From assembly GCA_038205395.1 (NCBI GenBank), contig JBBRBX010000020.1, forward strand, positions 1-58,563: 58,563 nucleotides of DNA, in the 5' to 3' direction. The notes under the pieces were generated by a model, which had not been told where the DNA came from, searched no databases, and was given only the letters and a program-made list of their open reading frames with translations. The stretch comes from Fredericiella sp038205395. GTDB taxonomy: Bacteria; Chloroflexota; Anaerolineae; Caldilineales; Caldilineaceae. Shown in pieces: positions 16,159 to 25,343 of this stretch. The translations under genes and the position numbers were made by a program. Numbering within the stretch: the stretch's first letter is position 1; the number at the start of each line of letters is the position of its first letter.

Positions 16159-17100
16159 TCAACCCAATTCTTTGCGCTGCCAGTCCACCTGGGCAGCCAG
16201 ACCGTCCAGCACACCGGTCTGCGGGCGATAGCCCAGCACACGCTGGGCTTTCGCCGTGTCGGCCACCGTGCGCCGCTGGTCGCCGGGGCGCGGGGGGCCG
16301 TGGGTGATGCGCGCCTCGCGCCCGGTCAGCTCCTCCAGCATCCCCAGCACCTGGTTGACGTTGACTTCTTCACCGCCGCCGATATTGAAAATCTGGCCTG
16401 CACTTTGCGTCGGCTGCTGGGCGGCCAGCCGCAGCCCACGCACGCAGTCTAGGACATAGGTGTTGCTGCGGCTGTCGGTGCCGTCGCCGTCGACCACGAT
16501 CTCCTCGCCCGCCAGCAGTTTGCGGATAAAAATGTTGTAGCCCATATCCGGCCGCTGGCGCGGTCCATAGACGGAATAAAGGCGCAGGATGGTCCACGCC
16601 AGCCCATCCTGTTGGCCATACGCCTGCACCAATTGTTCCGCCGCCAGCTTGGTGATCCCATACGGTGAAATGGGGGCCGGCGCTGACGTTTCGTCGCCGG
16701 TGGCAAAGCGTCCATAGACCGAGGAGGTAGAGCAGTGCAAATAATGGCCTACTCCTGCCTGCACCGACGCAGCCAGCAGCCGCTGCGTGGCCTGGATGTT
16801 GCAGGTCATATAGTCATCAAACTGCTGCCAGCTTTTGAGCAGGCCGGCCATTGCCGCCACATGAAAAACGGTGTCAACCCCGTCGAGCACCGGCGCCAGA
16901 TCAGCGCGGCGCAGATCAAGTTCGTGAAAGGTGAAGTGCGGCGTCAGGCGCAGTTGGGCCAGGTTGCGCTCCTTGATTGGTCGCGGGTAGTAAGGAATAA
17001 AGGCGTCTAGCCCAATCACACTATGGCCGTCCGCCAGCAGTTGCTCGCACAGATGCGAGCCGACAAAGCCGGCGGCGCCGGTCACAAGCATACGCGACAT
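16159..17100 (-). CDS. NAD-dependent nucleotide-sugar epimerase/dehydratase (extended SDR)
   Basis: The protein has 313 residues. It has the GAAGFVG nucleotide motif at the N-terminus, the active-site Ser in CSTSSVYG (about residue 125), YGITK as the Y-x3-K pair (about 147-151), and RLYSVYGPRQRPD, usual in UDP-glucose 4-epimerase and related enzymes. The exact sugar substrate cannot be read from the sequence. The ATG has AAGGAGAG upstream. It is the last gene of a minus-strand cluster, 15 bp behind mug, and may act in surface polysaccharide synthesis. Confidence 0.9.
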   Translation of the reverse strand: MSRMLVTGAAGFVGSHLCEQLLADGHSVIGLDAFIPYYPRPIKERNLAQLRLTPHFTFHELDLRRADLAPVLDGVDTVFHVAAMAGLLKSWQQFDDYMTCNIQATQRLLAASVQAGVGHYLHCSTSSVYGRFATGDETSAPAPISPYGITKLAAEQLVQAYGQQDGLAWTILRLYSVYGPRQRPDMGYNIFIRKLLAGEEIVVDGDGTDSRSNTYVLDCVRGLRLAAQQPTQSAGQIFNIGGGEEVNVNQVLGMLEELTGREARITHGPPRPGDQRRTVADTAKAQRVLGYRPQTGVLDGLAAQVDWQRKELG

Positions 17101-17115
17101 TGAATTTATCTCTCC

Positions 17116-17670
17116 TTAGGGCTGGCGGTCAGGCGCATCGAGGAGCATTCTGCGCAGCACCTCAGCCAGTCCGTCCAGCGTATAGTGAGCATTCAGCCCA
17201 CTGGGGTTAGGCAGCACCCAGACTGGCGCAGGCCCGACTTTTTCCGCCTGCAGCCCGATGGCGGCACGGGGGCGACCAAAGGCGCTGCGGTAGGCGCTCA
17301 CGCCCAGCACAGCCAGCAGGCGCGGGCTGTATTGTTCCACCTTGGCCACCAACTGAGCGCCACCTGCCGCCAGTTCCGCAGGGGACAGTTCGTCCGCTCT
17401 GGCCGAGGCGCGTGTCACGAGGTTGGTGATGCCGCAGCCCAATGGCAGTAATTCTTTTTCCTCTGCCGGGCTAAGCAGCCGGGATGTAATGCCGGCACGC
17501 TCCAGCGCCGGCCAAAAGCGGTTGCCTGGGCGCGCAAAATGGTGTCCCGTATAGGCGGAATAGAGGCCGGGGTTGATTCCGCAAAACAGAATGCGCAAAT
17601 TGGGCGCAATTACGTCAGGCACTGTTTTATGGGCGGCGTCCAGCAGATCGGCGCGACTTGGATTCGGCAT
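17116..17670 (-). CDS. mug: G/U mismatch-specific uracil-DNA glycosylase
   Basis: The protein has 184 residues. The family motifs GINPGLYSA (about residues 31-39) and NPSGLNAHY (about 154-162) match Mug/TDG glycosylases, which remove U or ethenocytosine opposite G. The HHFARPGNRFWPAL stretch is also typical. An AAGGGGA ribosome binding site precedes the ATG. It lies 15 bp after the SDR gene and 15 bp before the epimerase, so it probably belongs to the same transcript although the functions are unrelated. Confidence 0.92.
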   Translation of the reverse strand: MPNPSRADLLDAAHKTVPDVIAPNLRILFCGINPGLYSAYTGHHFARPGNRFWPALERAGITSRLLSPAEEKELLPLGCGITNLVTRASARADELSPAELAAGGAQLVAKVEQYSPRLLAVLGVSAYRSAFGRPRAAIGLQAEKVGPAPVWVLPNPSGLNAHYTLDGLAEVLRRMLLDAPDRQP

Positions 17671-17685
17671 AAACTTGGGTTCCCC

Positions 17686-18432
17686 TTAGCGTGCAGTGAA
17701 GCCGCCGTCAACCGTCACGAGTGAACCGGTCATATAGGAAGCTGCATCCGACGCCAGAAAGAGCACGGCCTCGGCAATCTCCTCCGGCTGCGCCAGCCGT
17801 CCCATCGGGATCGTGCGCTCGGCCAGGTCATCTAAAAAGGCGCGTGTGGGCGGCTCAGAGCGTTCAGAGGAGAGCATCGGCGTCTCCACCTCACCAGGGC
17901 AGATAGCCAGAATGCGCACGCCGTCGCGCGCGTGATCCAGCGCCATTGCGCGCGTCAGGTTGTGTACGGCCCCCTTGGTGGCGCAGTAGGCCGCTACACC
18001 TGCCGCGCCGATATCGCCCCAGATGGAGCCGAAGTTGACGATGACGCCGCTGTGCTGGGCGACCATCTGCGGCAGCACCGCCCGGCACATAAAGAAGAGG
18101 CCATCGACGTTGACGCTGAAAATATCTCGCCAGGCCTGGTCGCTGGTGCCGATCACATCCGTGCGTTTAATGATACCGGCGGCGTTGACGAGTACATCCA
18201 GCCGCCCATAGCGCGCCTTCACCGCAAATGCAGCCTCATTACAGAAGGCCGAACTGGTGACGGTGCCGTACAGCGCCAGGCCACCGGCCGCCTCCGCCAC
18301 TGCCTTGGCCCCGGCGCGGTTGATGTCGATGACCACCACCTTCGCCCCCTGCTGAGCAAAAGCACGTGCGCAGGCCGCACCCATGCCTGACGCTCCGCCG
18401 GTAATGATGACGACTTTGTCTGCAAAACTCAT
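17686..18432 (-). CDS. short-chain dehydrogenase/reductase
   Basis: The protein has 248 residues, the classical SDR length. It has the TGGASGMG cofactor motif (residues 11-18), NAAG at about 86-89, the Ser of the catalytic set in VNFGSIWG (about 138) and YCATKGA with Tyr and Lys. An Asp at the end of beta-2 (VIDINR) suggests NAD preference. The C-terminal segment (MTGSLVTVDGGFTAR) is typical of the FabG group. The substrate is unknown. The start overlaps the MOSC gene stop by four bases (ATGA), pointing to coupled translation. Confidence 0.93.
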   Translation of the reverse strand: MSFADKVVIITGGASGMGAACARAFAQQGAKVVVIDINRAGAKAVAEAAGGLALYGTVTSSAFCNEAAFAVKARYGRLDVLVNAAGIIKRTDVIGTSDQAWRDIFSVNVDGLFFMCRAVLPQMVAQHSGVIVNFGSIWGDIGAAGVAAYCATKGAVHNLTRAMALDHARDGVRILAICPGEVETPMLSSERSEPPTRAFLDDLAERTIPMGRLAQPEEIAEAVLFLASDAASYMTGSLVTVDGGFTAR

Positions 18433-19094
18433 CGCTGCGTCTGCCCCACTTGCTGTGCATCCAGATTGGCCAGGCGGCGGCGAAAGATCGTGCGCCCGGC
18501 GTCGCCAAAGGCCGGCAGCTCCGCCAGCGTGGCAATCACTGTCCTGTCTGCGCTGCGGTCGTAAATGATGTCGTTGACCACAGCAATGCTGATGCGTGCG
18601 GGGTTGGCCTCAACCAGCCGCAGCTCGTCACCGCGCGTGACCTGCCCTTCTGCCAGCACGCGCAGATAGCAGCCGGTGTAGTTGGCCTCTGCTATCCACT
18701 TGACCATTTGCGGCTCGCCCAGCTTGGCGGCCAGCTTGGCGCAAGGCATGCGCGGCTGGCACACCTGCAGCAGCGCATCGCCTGCGGCCAGTATATCGCC
18801 GATGCAGAGGGTGCGCTCGTCCAGGCCAAGCACAGTGAGGTTCTCGCTAAAAGCGCCGGGGGTCAAAGGGCGCTCCAGCAGCCGTTCCCAGTGCGGGTAG
18901 TGGTCCAGGGAATAGGCGCAGACCGCTTTGTCGGGGCCGCCGTGGTTGACCAGGTCCGCTTGCCCGTCGCCGTCAAAGCCCAGGCTGCGCAGATAGGCGC
19001 CGGTCACCGGCTCTTTGTCGCCGCCCGTCATCAGCTCTTCCTCGCGGCGCAGACGCAACTGCGGCCGGCCCACATTAATCGATTGTATGTACAT
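18429..19094 (-). CDS. MOSC-domain (YiiM-like) protein
   Basis: The protein has 221 residues. MOSC signatures are VNHGGPDKAVCAY (about residues 50-62), SENLTVLGLDE (near 84) and QPRMPCAKL with the conserved Cys near residue 118. YiiM-type MOSC proteins carry molybdenum cofactor and reduce N-hydroxylated compounds. A C-terminal 3-alpha-like extension follows. It overlaps the GNAT gene by 20 bp and the SDR gene by 4 bp. Confidence 0.9.
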   Translation of the reverse strand: MYIQSINVGRPQLRLRREEELMTGGDKEPVTGAYLRSLGFDGDGQADLVNHGGPDKAVCAYSLDHYPHWERLLERPLTPGAFSENLTVLGLDERTLCIGDILAAGDALLQVCQPRMPCAKLAAKLGEPQMVKWIAEANYTGCYLRVLAEGQVTRGDELRLVEANPARISIAVVNDIIYDRSADRTVIATLAELPAFGDAGRTIFRRRLANLDAQQVGQTQR

Positions 19095-19644
19095 CCCTCA
19101 TCACCTTTCCCAATAGACCGTCAGCGACACGCAGACCGGCAAGAGGTTTTGTAAAATAGAGCGTAAGATCGTCATCTACCGTAATCTGGTCGCCGTATTG
19201 AAGAAACTGACCGCGCCGGCTCATCCCAAGCCCGTCGGGAATATAGCCGCGCCGTACATAGAGCACTTGGGCAGCGCCATAATCTGCCGTCAAACCGACA
19301 CCGATTCCCACCCACGGAGAACGGGCGGCCGCCCGGCGCTCCACCTCATCCAACAAAGCTGTTCCAATTCCGCGCCGCTGAAGCTTGATCAGCACGTTGA
19401 AGTCCACAATTTCGGGGATGTCGGCCGCGCGCAGTGGAGGATAGTCGGACTCCCACACCAGCGTAACATAACCGGCAAAGCAGTCCTGATGCTCGGCCAG
19501 CAGGACCACCCTTTGCCCCTGCCGGCTTTCGTCCAGATAGCGCTCGAACTGCTCTATCGGTTTGTGCCACCCCTGCTGGGCAAATGCCTGCGCCACAGAC
19601 GCAGTATCCTCTGCCCGCATCAGGCGAATGACCGTAGATGTCAT
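19075..19644 (-). CDS. GNAT-family N-acetyltransferase
   Basis: The protein has 189 residues. The N-terminus (VIRLMRAEDTASVAQAF) is the usual GNAT start. The acetyl-CoA loop is at about 92-100 (QRRGIGTALLDEVE, R/Q-x-x-G-x-G/A). The late strand VLYVRRGYIPDG is also typical of the fold. The substrate is unknown. Its 3' end overlaps the MOSC start by 20 bp. Confidence 0.9.
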   Translation of the reverse strand: MTSTVIRLMRAEDTASVAQAFAQQGWHKPIEQFERYLDESRQGQRVVLLAEHQDCFAGYVTLVWESDYPPLRAADIPEIVDFNVLIKLQRRGIGTALLDEVERRAAARSPWVGIGVGLTADYGAAQVLYVRRGYIPDGLGMSRRGQFLQYGDQITVDDDLTLYFTKPLAGLRVADGLLGKVMRDVHTID

Positions 19645-19712
19645 CTAGACTGCCTTCGCGAATGTGCCAGTGTTTTTTCGTTGACCAGCTTCCATCATTA
19701 TGCGCCTTGCCG

Positions 19713-22298
19713 TTACTGCAGCAGCGGCAGCTCCAAGTAGTCGCCGGCGATAAACAGGCTGCCTTCGGTTGTGCCCTGCGGCGCCAGGCGCTGCAACTGC
19801 TGCGCCAACTCCGCGCTGGAGAGCCGCCCTGCCAGCGCGGCGGCAAATGCGACGCCGACAGCTTGCACCTCAGCGCCGCTTTCGTGTACAAACTCCAACC
19901 GATAGTGGCGGATGCCCGCTCGCCGCCACAATTCCAGATGGCGGCTGGCTTCCTGCGCCTGCGCTCCAAAAACCGTATTGCGACAGCCCACATCGGCCAT
20001 AACCGGATGTACACGTCCTGCTTCGTCGCGCAGCGCCACGCGCCGGCTTTCGCAGGGATGGCCGCAGTCCTTGTAGCTCGTGCCGCTGGAAAGAAAGCGA
20101 CAGAAGACGCAGTGTTCAGTGTGAAAGACGGGCAGATGTTGGTAGGCGATCACTTCGATCTGCTCTGGCCCGATGGCCGCCGCTAACTCCGCCACCTGTG
20201 CCGCGTTCAAGTCGTGCGTCGGCGTCAGCCGCTGCAAGCCCAGACGTAGATAGCTTGCAGCGCTCAAGGCGTTGGCGGCATTGAGGCTGAAGTCGCCGAT
20301 CAATTCAGGATGGTCTTCGCTTTGAAAGGCTGCCAGCAGCCCGCCCGACCGCACCAGCACCGGACAGTCCAGCCGGCGCAGAAAGTTGATGACGCGCTGC
20401 TCATTGGGCTTGAGCACACGCGGGCTGGCCACGCGCGCCGCAATGCCCGCCGCGCGCACGCGTTCCAGCGCCGGGCGCAGCCCGTACAACTCCAGGTAAT
20501 CCAGTGTGATGCTGCCCAGTGGAATGGTTTGCGCCAGTTCCAGCGCGGCATCCAATTGCTCCGGCGTGCGCACCAGCAGATGCAGTTCGGCTAAGGAGGG
20601 GTTCCGGACAGTAACCGGGCGCGGCCGGGAACTCTCCCCTAGCGCTTCATCCAACGCTTGCGCCGAGTCATAGACCGTCAGCGGCCGCACCTGCGCCTGT
20701 TGTTCGGCCAGGGAGTCCACTGCCTGCCGCCGCAGTTGGTTGAGCTGCGACGCCGGCACAAAGGGTTCCCCAACCAGATCGAGCGTCAACGTGGCGAGGT
20801 CGTAGGGGCTGTTGCCCAAGCGCCCCAACTGCCGGCGCAAGCCGGCGGCGTCCACTGCCTGGTTGGAGGCCCGCACCAACGGCGTCTCGCTTTGCACGCA
20901 CACACAGCACTGCGGCTGTTCGACCAGCGACCACACCAGCAGCAGCGGCTCTCCCTCATATGCCTGCACGTGCACCTGCAGCGGTTGTTTATGCACAGGC
21001 GTTTGCGCAGCAAGGTAGGGGCGCACCACCTTGTCCAGCGCCGGATCGTTTGTACGCCAGAGCAGATCGCCTGGACGGATGCGCGCAAAGTTGAGCGCGC
21101 CGTTGCCGAACTGTAGTTCAAGCTGCTCGTCGCGTACGCCATCTTTGGCCAGGGGCGTCACCTGGTAGACGCGCCCCCCTTCCTCGTGCTCCTGCGGGCT
21201 GCGCCGGCTGGCGGCGTCAAAGACCACGCCGTCGCCTGGCTTGAGTGGGGCCAAGGCGTGCGCTGGGCTGGGCGCCACAACGACGCGATCCGCCAGCACG
21301 CGCACCACTTGCGCCATCTGCACACCGCGGTGGCGCGGCGTGCGCCCCTTGACCACTGCCTGGTGATCGGTTCCGCTGACAAAGTAGGGGCCAAGCCCGC
21401 GCGAGAAAACCTGCTCCAACTGCAGATCGTCTTTGGGCGTGGCGCTCAGCGGCAGCCCGGCATAGGCCTCGTCCACCGCCCGGCGGTAGGCCGCCGTCGT
21501 CAGCGCCACGTAATCGGCATCTTTGTAGCGCCCTTCGATCTTGAGCGCCGCTACGCCGATCTGCACAATCTCCGGCAGTTGGTGCAGCGCAAAAAGATCG
21601 CCCGGCGACAGCAGATAGCGCGCATCGCCCAGCGGCTTGATCTGCCCATCCACCAGCAGTTCATAGGGCAGGCGGCAGGCTTGCGCGCACTGGCCGCGGT
21701 TGGCACTGCGTCCACCCCACGCTTCCGAAGAAAAGCACTGGCCGGAGTAGGAGACGCACAGCGCACCATGGACAAACATCTCCAGTTCGCAGTCGGTCTG
21801 GCTGCGAATGGTGCGAATCTCGTTTAGCGCCAGTTCCCGGCCGAGCACGACGCGCGTCACCCCAAACTGCTGTGCCAGCAGCACCCCCTCCGCGCTGGTG
21901 ATGCTCATCTGTGTAGAGCCGTGCACCTCCAGATCGGGCGCAATCCGCTGCGCCAACTGGGCGATGCCTACATCCTGCACAATAACAGCGTCCACACCCG
22001 TGACTGCGATGGCGGCCAGCGAGCGGCCGGCCTCGGCCAGTTCATGGTCAAAGACCAACGTGTTAAAGGTAACATAGCCGCGCACGCCGCGCCGGTGTAA
22101 GGTCTCCACCACCGCCGGCAGTTCTTCCAGCGCAAAACCGACCTTGGCGCGCGCGCTGAAATGTTTCAGCCCAAAATAGACTGCGTCCGCGCCAGCCTCG
22201 ATCGCCGCGTGCAACTGCGGCCAGTAGCCGGCGGGACTCATAATTTCAGGCTTGGCAAGCGGGCGCGCTGCGTCGGCAGTCAACTCAGTCAAGGCCAA
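19713..22298 (-). CDS. U32-family protein (RlhA-like RNA hydroxylation factor), long form
   Basis: The protein has 861 residues. Residues about 18-330 form the U32 core: EIMSPAGYW, HGSTQMSITS, EMFVHGALCVSYSGQC and the GQCAQACRLPY cysteine cluster. A middle DUF3656-like beta region follows (about 380-520). The last third is a second, diverged U32-like half with HCVFC, CGHPC and VGCRN cysteines, which could bind an iron-sulfur cluster. Members of this family (RlhA, TrhP) are needed for hydroxylation of 23S rRNA or tRNA and were once called collagenases. The start is TTG at 22298 with GAGGTG close upstream, overlapping the GH20 gene by 10 bp. Which RNA it acts on cannot be told. Confidence 0.88.
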   Translation of the reverse strand: MALTELTADAARPLAKPEIMSPAGYWPQLHAAIEAGADAVYFGLKHFSARAKVGFALEELPAVVETLHRRGVRGYVTFNTLVFDHELAEAGRSLAAIAVTGVDAVIVQDVGIAQLAQRIAPDLEVHGSTQMSITSAEGVLLAQQFGVTRVVLGRELALNEIRTIRSQTDCELEMFVHGALCVSYSGQCFSSEAWGGRSANRGQCAQACRLPYELLVDGQIKPLGDARYLLSPGDLFALHQLPEIVQIGVAALKIEGRYKDADYVALTTAAYRRAVDEAYAGLPLSATPKDDLQLEQVFSRGLGPYFVSGTDHQAVVKGRTPRHRGVQMAQVVRVLADRVVVAPSPAHALAPLKPGDGVVFDAASRRSPQEHEEGGRVYQVTPLAKDGVRDEQLELQFGNGALNFARIRPGDLLWRTNDPALDKVVRPYLAAQTPVHKQPLQVHVQAYEGEPLLLVWSLVEQPQCCVCVQSETPLVRASNQAVDAAGLRRQLGRLGNSPYDLATLTLDLVGEPFVPASQLNQLRRQAVDSLAEQQAQVRPLTVYDSAQALDEALGESSRPRPVTVRNPSLAELHLLVRTPEQLDAALELAQTIPLGSITLDYLELYGLRPALERVRAAGIAARVASPRVLKPNEQRVINFLRRLDCPVLVRSGGLLAAFQSEDHPELIGDFSLNAANALSAASYLRLGLQRLTPTHDLNAAQVAELAAAIGPEQIEVIAYQHLPVFHTEHCVFCRFLSSGTSYKDCGHPCESRRVALRDEAGRVHPVMADVGCRNTVFGAQAQEASRHLELWRRAGIRHYRLEFVHESGAEVQAVGVAFAAALAGRLSSAELAQQLQRLAPQGTTEGSLFIAGDYLELPLLQ

Positions 22299-23788
22299 TT
22301 CACCTCAGGTGAACGATAATAGCGCAGACCCAGCGCCTCCCAATAAGGCGCATGGGTCGCCAACCGGGTGTGGTACTCTTCCCAACTGCGTCCCTCTTGC
22401 GCCGACCAGCCGATCTCACCGATTCCAGCCAGGCGCGGCAGGGCCATGTAGGTTACATCCTCCAGCGTGCGCAGCGTCTCCGACCAGATGGGCGCTTCTA
22501 TGCCGGCAACATGGCCGGCGTCCACGCCTGCCAGGAAAGTGGCCGGATCCCATGTATATGCATCGCGCACGGAGACCAGCCCCGCCCACTGCAGGCCGAG
22601 CGCTGTGTCAGCGTTGTACTTCATATCCAGATAAGCACGCGCGGCGGGCGACATGATCACCTGCGCCCCCTGTTCGACAGCTTGCAGCGTGTGCGCAATC
22701 CGCGCCGGATCCGTGTTCCATTGCTGCACCAGCGTGCCGGGCAGCAAGGCTACCTGGCCCAGCTCTTCCCAGCCTACTACTTGCTTGCCGTATTTCTCCA
22801 CCAGCGGCTGGACACGCTGCATAAAACGGGCATAGGCTGCAGGCGGCGTCGAGTGCGCCTCGTCGCCGCCGATATGCAGATAAGGGCCAGGCGTCAGCGC
22901 CGCCAGTTCGCGCAGTACGTCATCCAGAAATTGGTAGGTGATCTCCTTATCCACACACAGCGAACTAAAGCCGACTTCCGTGCCTGTGTAGGGCGGCGGA
23001 GCCTGGCCGTCACAGTTCAATTCAGCATAGGCGGCCAACGCTGCATTGGTATGGCTGGGCAGATCGATTTCCGGCACAATGGTGATAAAACGTTCGGCGG
23101 CATAAGCCACCAACTCGACATAATCTTCCTGGCTGTAATGGCCGCCTTTGTCACCGTTGACGGCGCTTGCGCCGCCGGTCAGCGTCAACTGCGGCCAGGA
23201 TTTGATTTCGATGCGCCAGCCTTGGTCGTCGGTCAGGTGCAGATGCAGCCGGTTAAATTTGTAGAACGCCAATAGATCGATATAGCGCTTGACATCCTCG
23301 ACGGCGAAAAAGTGACGTGCTACATCGAGCATAGCCCCGCGCCAGCCAAAGCGCGGAAAATCCACAATTTCTCCCGCCGGCAGTTGTAAACTCTCTGTGC
23401 TCTGGCCGGGAGGGGGCAGCAGTTGGCGCAAGGTTTGCAAAGCATAGAAAAAGCCGGCGAGCTGCTGGGCTTCAATCCGCAGCGCAGCAGGCGTAATCTT
23501 CAGCCGATAGCCTTCTGCGCCTAACGCCAGCTCCTGACCGGTGTCTCTTGCCGCATCCGGCAGTAACTGCAAGGTAATCTGCCCCGGCTGCGGCTCTTTG
23601 CCTTCAACAATCGGCACGGCGGCCCCGGTGGCTGCGTGGAGCAGTTCGGACAACTGTTGCGCTACCGCACGCACGGGCGGCGTCGCCGGCTCGAGCACAA
23701 TGGCGGCGCCGGAGCCAAACACAAACGCGCCTCCCGCCCGGGTGATTGATTGAGGTTTGGGGATTAAGCCATCCATTTTTGTATCCAT
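22289..23788 (-). CDS. beta-N-acetylhexosaminidase (GH20), cytoplasmic
   Basis: The protein has 499 residues. An N-terminal GH20b-like domain (about 1-135) is followed by the TIM barrel. The catalytic Asp-Glu pair lies in HIGGDE at 305-310. Supporting motifs are GAMLDVARHFF (about 151-161), NRLHLHLTDDQGWRIEI and VPEIDLPSHT. No signal peptide is visible, so the enzyme probably acts in the cytoplasm on imported chitobiose- or peptidoglycan-derived sugars. A TATAAT lies at 23838-23843 on the minus strand but without a convincing -35. It heads the minus-strand cluster with the U32 gene. Confidence 0.92.
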   Translation of the reverse strand: MDTKMDGLIPKPQSITRAGGAFVFGSGAAIVLEPATPPVRAVAQQLSELLHAATGAAVPIVEGKEPQPGQITLQLLPDAARDTGQELALGAEGYRLKITPAALRIEAQQLAGFFYALQTLRQLLPPPGQSTESLQLPAGEIVDFPRFGWRGAMLDVARHFFAVEDVKRYIDLLAFYKFNRLHLHLTDDQGWRIEIKSWPQLTLTGGASAVNGDKGGHYSQEDYVELVAYAAERFITIVPEIDLPSHTNAALAAYAELNCDGQAPPPYTGTEVGFSSLCVDKEITYQFLDDVLRELAALTPGPYLHIGGDEAHSTPPAAYARFMQRVQPLVEKYGKQVVGWEELGQVALLPGTLVQQWNTDPARIAHTLQAVEQGAQVIMSPAARAYLDMKYNADTALGLQWAGLVSVRDAYTWDPATFLAGVDAGHVAGIEAPIWSETLRTLEDVTYMALPRLAGIGEIGWSAQEGRSWEEYHTRLATHAPYWEALGLRYYRSPEVNWP

Positions 23789-24017
23789 AGTTTCTTATTA
23801 AGCTCTACCAGCCTACTTGGCCGGACAAGCAGCCTATATTATACCCCAGCCCTGGCCGGATGGGGCTACACGGCCGGTTTGCATATCCCGAATCATAACC
23901 TTCTTGTATACATCCGTCCGCTGACAAAGATGACATTGCCCTGTATCCTGGCTGCTATCGACAGTCTATATGAGCGGCAGTCTGTACGAACAGCAGTCTG
24001 TAGCAAAGGAGATACAA

Positions 24018-24446
24018 ATGACGAGCAGCACCAATAAGTTTAGCGATCAAGTTGGCCCTGGTGACGGCTACACCGAGCAACCCATGAATGTGGGCAGTAT
24101 TGAGCGTATCGCTTCGATTGCGGCTGGTGGCGTAGGCCTCTTGCTGCTTTCACGTAAGCTGTTTGTCTATGTCAGCCTGGCGCTGATTAGCGCATATATG
24201 GTGTATCGCGGGGTGACGGGACGTTGCGCCTTCTACTCACGGGCTAACATTGATACGCGCGGGCAGGATGAACTGGCGCAGGACGCATTGCGCAGCGCCG
24301 GCGCAGCCATCAGCGGCCACAGCGACGCCGCTGAATCTGAAAACAACGAAATTGAGCGCTGGATGGAACAAGAGCGCGCCCTTGATCCGGTCGAACAGGC
24401 GTCATGGGAATCGTTCCCAGCCAGCGACCCACCCGGTGCGGGCTGA
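24018..24446 (+). CDS. small membrane protein, YgaP-like DUF2892
   Basis: The frame is open from 23970, but the ATG at 24018 has AAAGGAG seven bases upstream. The protein has 142 residues. The DUF2892 pattern is seen at about residues 20-75: NVGSIERIASIAAGG, then two adjacent membrane helices and the end motif GRCAFYSRANID. A hydrophilic acidic tail follows. It leads a three-gene operon with an SRPBCC protein and a cupin, a common pairing that may concern membrane lipid or stress functions. Confidence 0.85.
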   Translation: MTSSTNKFSDQVGPGDGYTEQPMNVGSIERIASIAAGGVGLLLLSRKLFVYVSLALISAYMVYRGVTGRCAFYSRANIDTRGQDELAQDALRSAGAAISGHSDAAESENNEIERWMEQERALDPVEQASWESFPASDPPGAG

Positions 24447-24515
24447 GCATGATCTGCTGACGTTCGTCTTCCGGAAACAAGTTCATGGATCAATCTATCT
24501 ATAAGGAGCTAAAGA

Positions 24516-25004
24516 ATGTCTAACACAGTAACAAAAACCATTACCGTTGGTGGTTCGCCCTCACAGATGTATGCCATATGGTCGAACTTTGCCATGTTTC
24601 CGCAGTTTATGAAGTACATCGAAGCTGTCACGATTACCGGAACCAACCGCAGCCATTGGGTCATGAACGGGCCGTTTGGTTATAAGGCGGAATGGGACGC
24701 TGAGACGACGCGTATGGACACCGACAAGCGGATTGCCTGGCGCAGCATCGACACGGACGACACCAATGTCAAGACCAGCGGCCAGGTGACTTTCAATGGG
24801 CTGCCGGATAACCAGACGGAGATCGCGGTCAGCCTGATGTATGTACCGCCTGCGGGTCTGGCCGGCGAAATTGTCGCCGAAATTTTTGCCAATCCGGAGA
24901 GCCGTCTGGAGCACGATCTGGAAAATTTCAAACGGTTTGCGGAAAATACGGAACAGCGTAAAGCCGTAACGCCCAAAGATGCGTCTAAGATGGGGTCGGT
25001 ATGA
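24516..25004 (+). CDS. SRPBCC/polyketide-cyclase-like (START-type) protein
   Basis: The protein has 162 residues. The N-terminal strand TVTKTITVGGSPSQMYAIWS, then FPQFMKYIEAV and GPFGYKAEWDAE follow the SRPBCC ligand-binding fold of the COG5637 kind. This domain binds hydrophobic ligands, and no catalytic residues can be named. The ribosome binding site AAGGAG precedes the ATG. It lies 69 bp after the DUF2892 gene and its stop overlaps the cupin start (ATGA). Confidence 0.88.
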   Translation: MSNTVTKTITVGGSPSQMYAIWSNFAMFPQFMKYIEAVTITGTNRSHWVMNGPFGYKAEWDAETTRMDTDKRIAWRSIDTDDTNVKTSGQVTFNGLPDNQTEIAVSLMYVPPAGLAGEIVAEIFANPESRLEHDLENFKRFAENTEQRKAVTPKDASKMGSV

Positions 25005-25321
25005 CATTGCATACGACAGTGACGGCCGATGGGGCGCATGTATCGACCGATACCGGCCACATGCAGGCGGCAACTGTCGTGTTGGAGCCAGGCAACTCGA
25101 TTGCCGGCTCCGCAGCATCTGTGGCGAAGGATGACCAGTGGGTCTATGTCACATGTGGGCAAGGCTATGCCTATGTAGGTGGCCGCCGTATTGATCTGAA
25201 GCCGGGTTCTCTGCTGTTGATCGAAGCGGGCGAAGCGCATGAGATTTGCGCATTGGGCCATGCCCCCCTGGAGACGATCAGCATACACTCTTCAGTGCAT
25301 ACCAGAAGCAGTAAAAGCTAG
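25001..25321 (+). CDS. small cupin-domain protein
   Basis: The protein has 106 residues with a single cupin barrel: motif 1 is weak (WVYVTCGQGYAYVGG) and motif 2 is LKPGSLLLIEAGEAHEICALG, with one conserved His. Loss of the first His pair makes strong metal binding uncertain. The ATG overlaps the SRPBCC stop by four bases, so it is translationally coupled. Confidence 0.85.
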   Translation: MTLHTTVTADGAHVSTDTGHMQAATVVLEPGNSIAGSAASVAKDDQWVYVTCGQGYAYVGGRRIDLKPGSLLLIEAGEAHEICALGHAPLETISIHSSVHTRSSKS

Positions 25322-25343
25322 CCGCAACCGAATCACTGCCTGA

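Noticed and set aside
19713..22298. Collagenase activity of the U32 protein
   Set aside because: The old peptidase name is not supported by a known active site. Studied members act in RNA hydroxylation, and the cysteine clusters fit this better.
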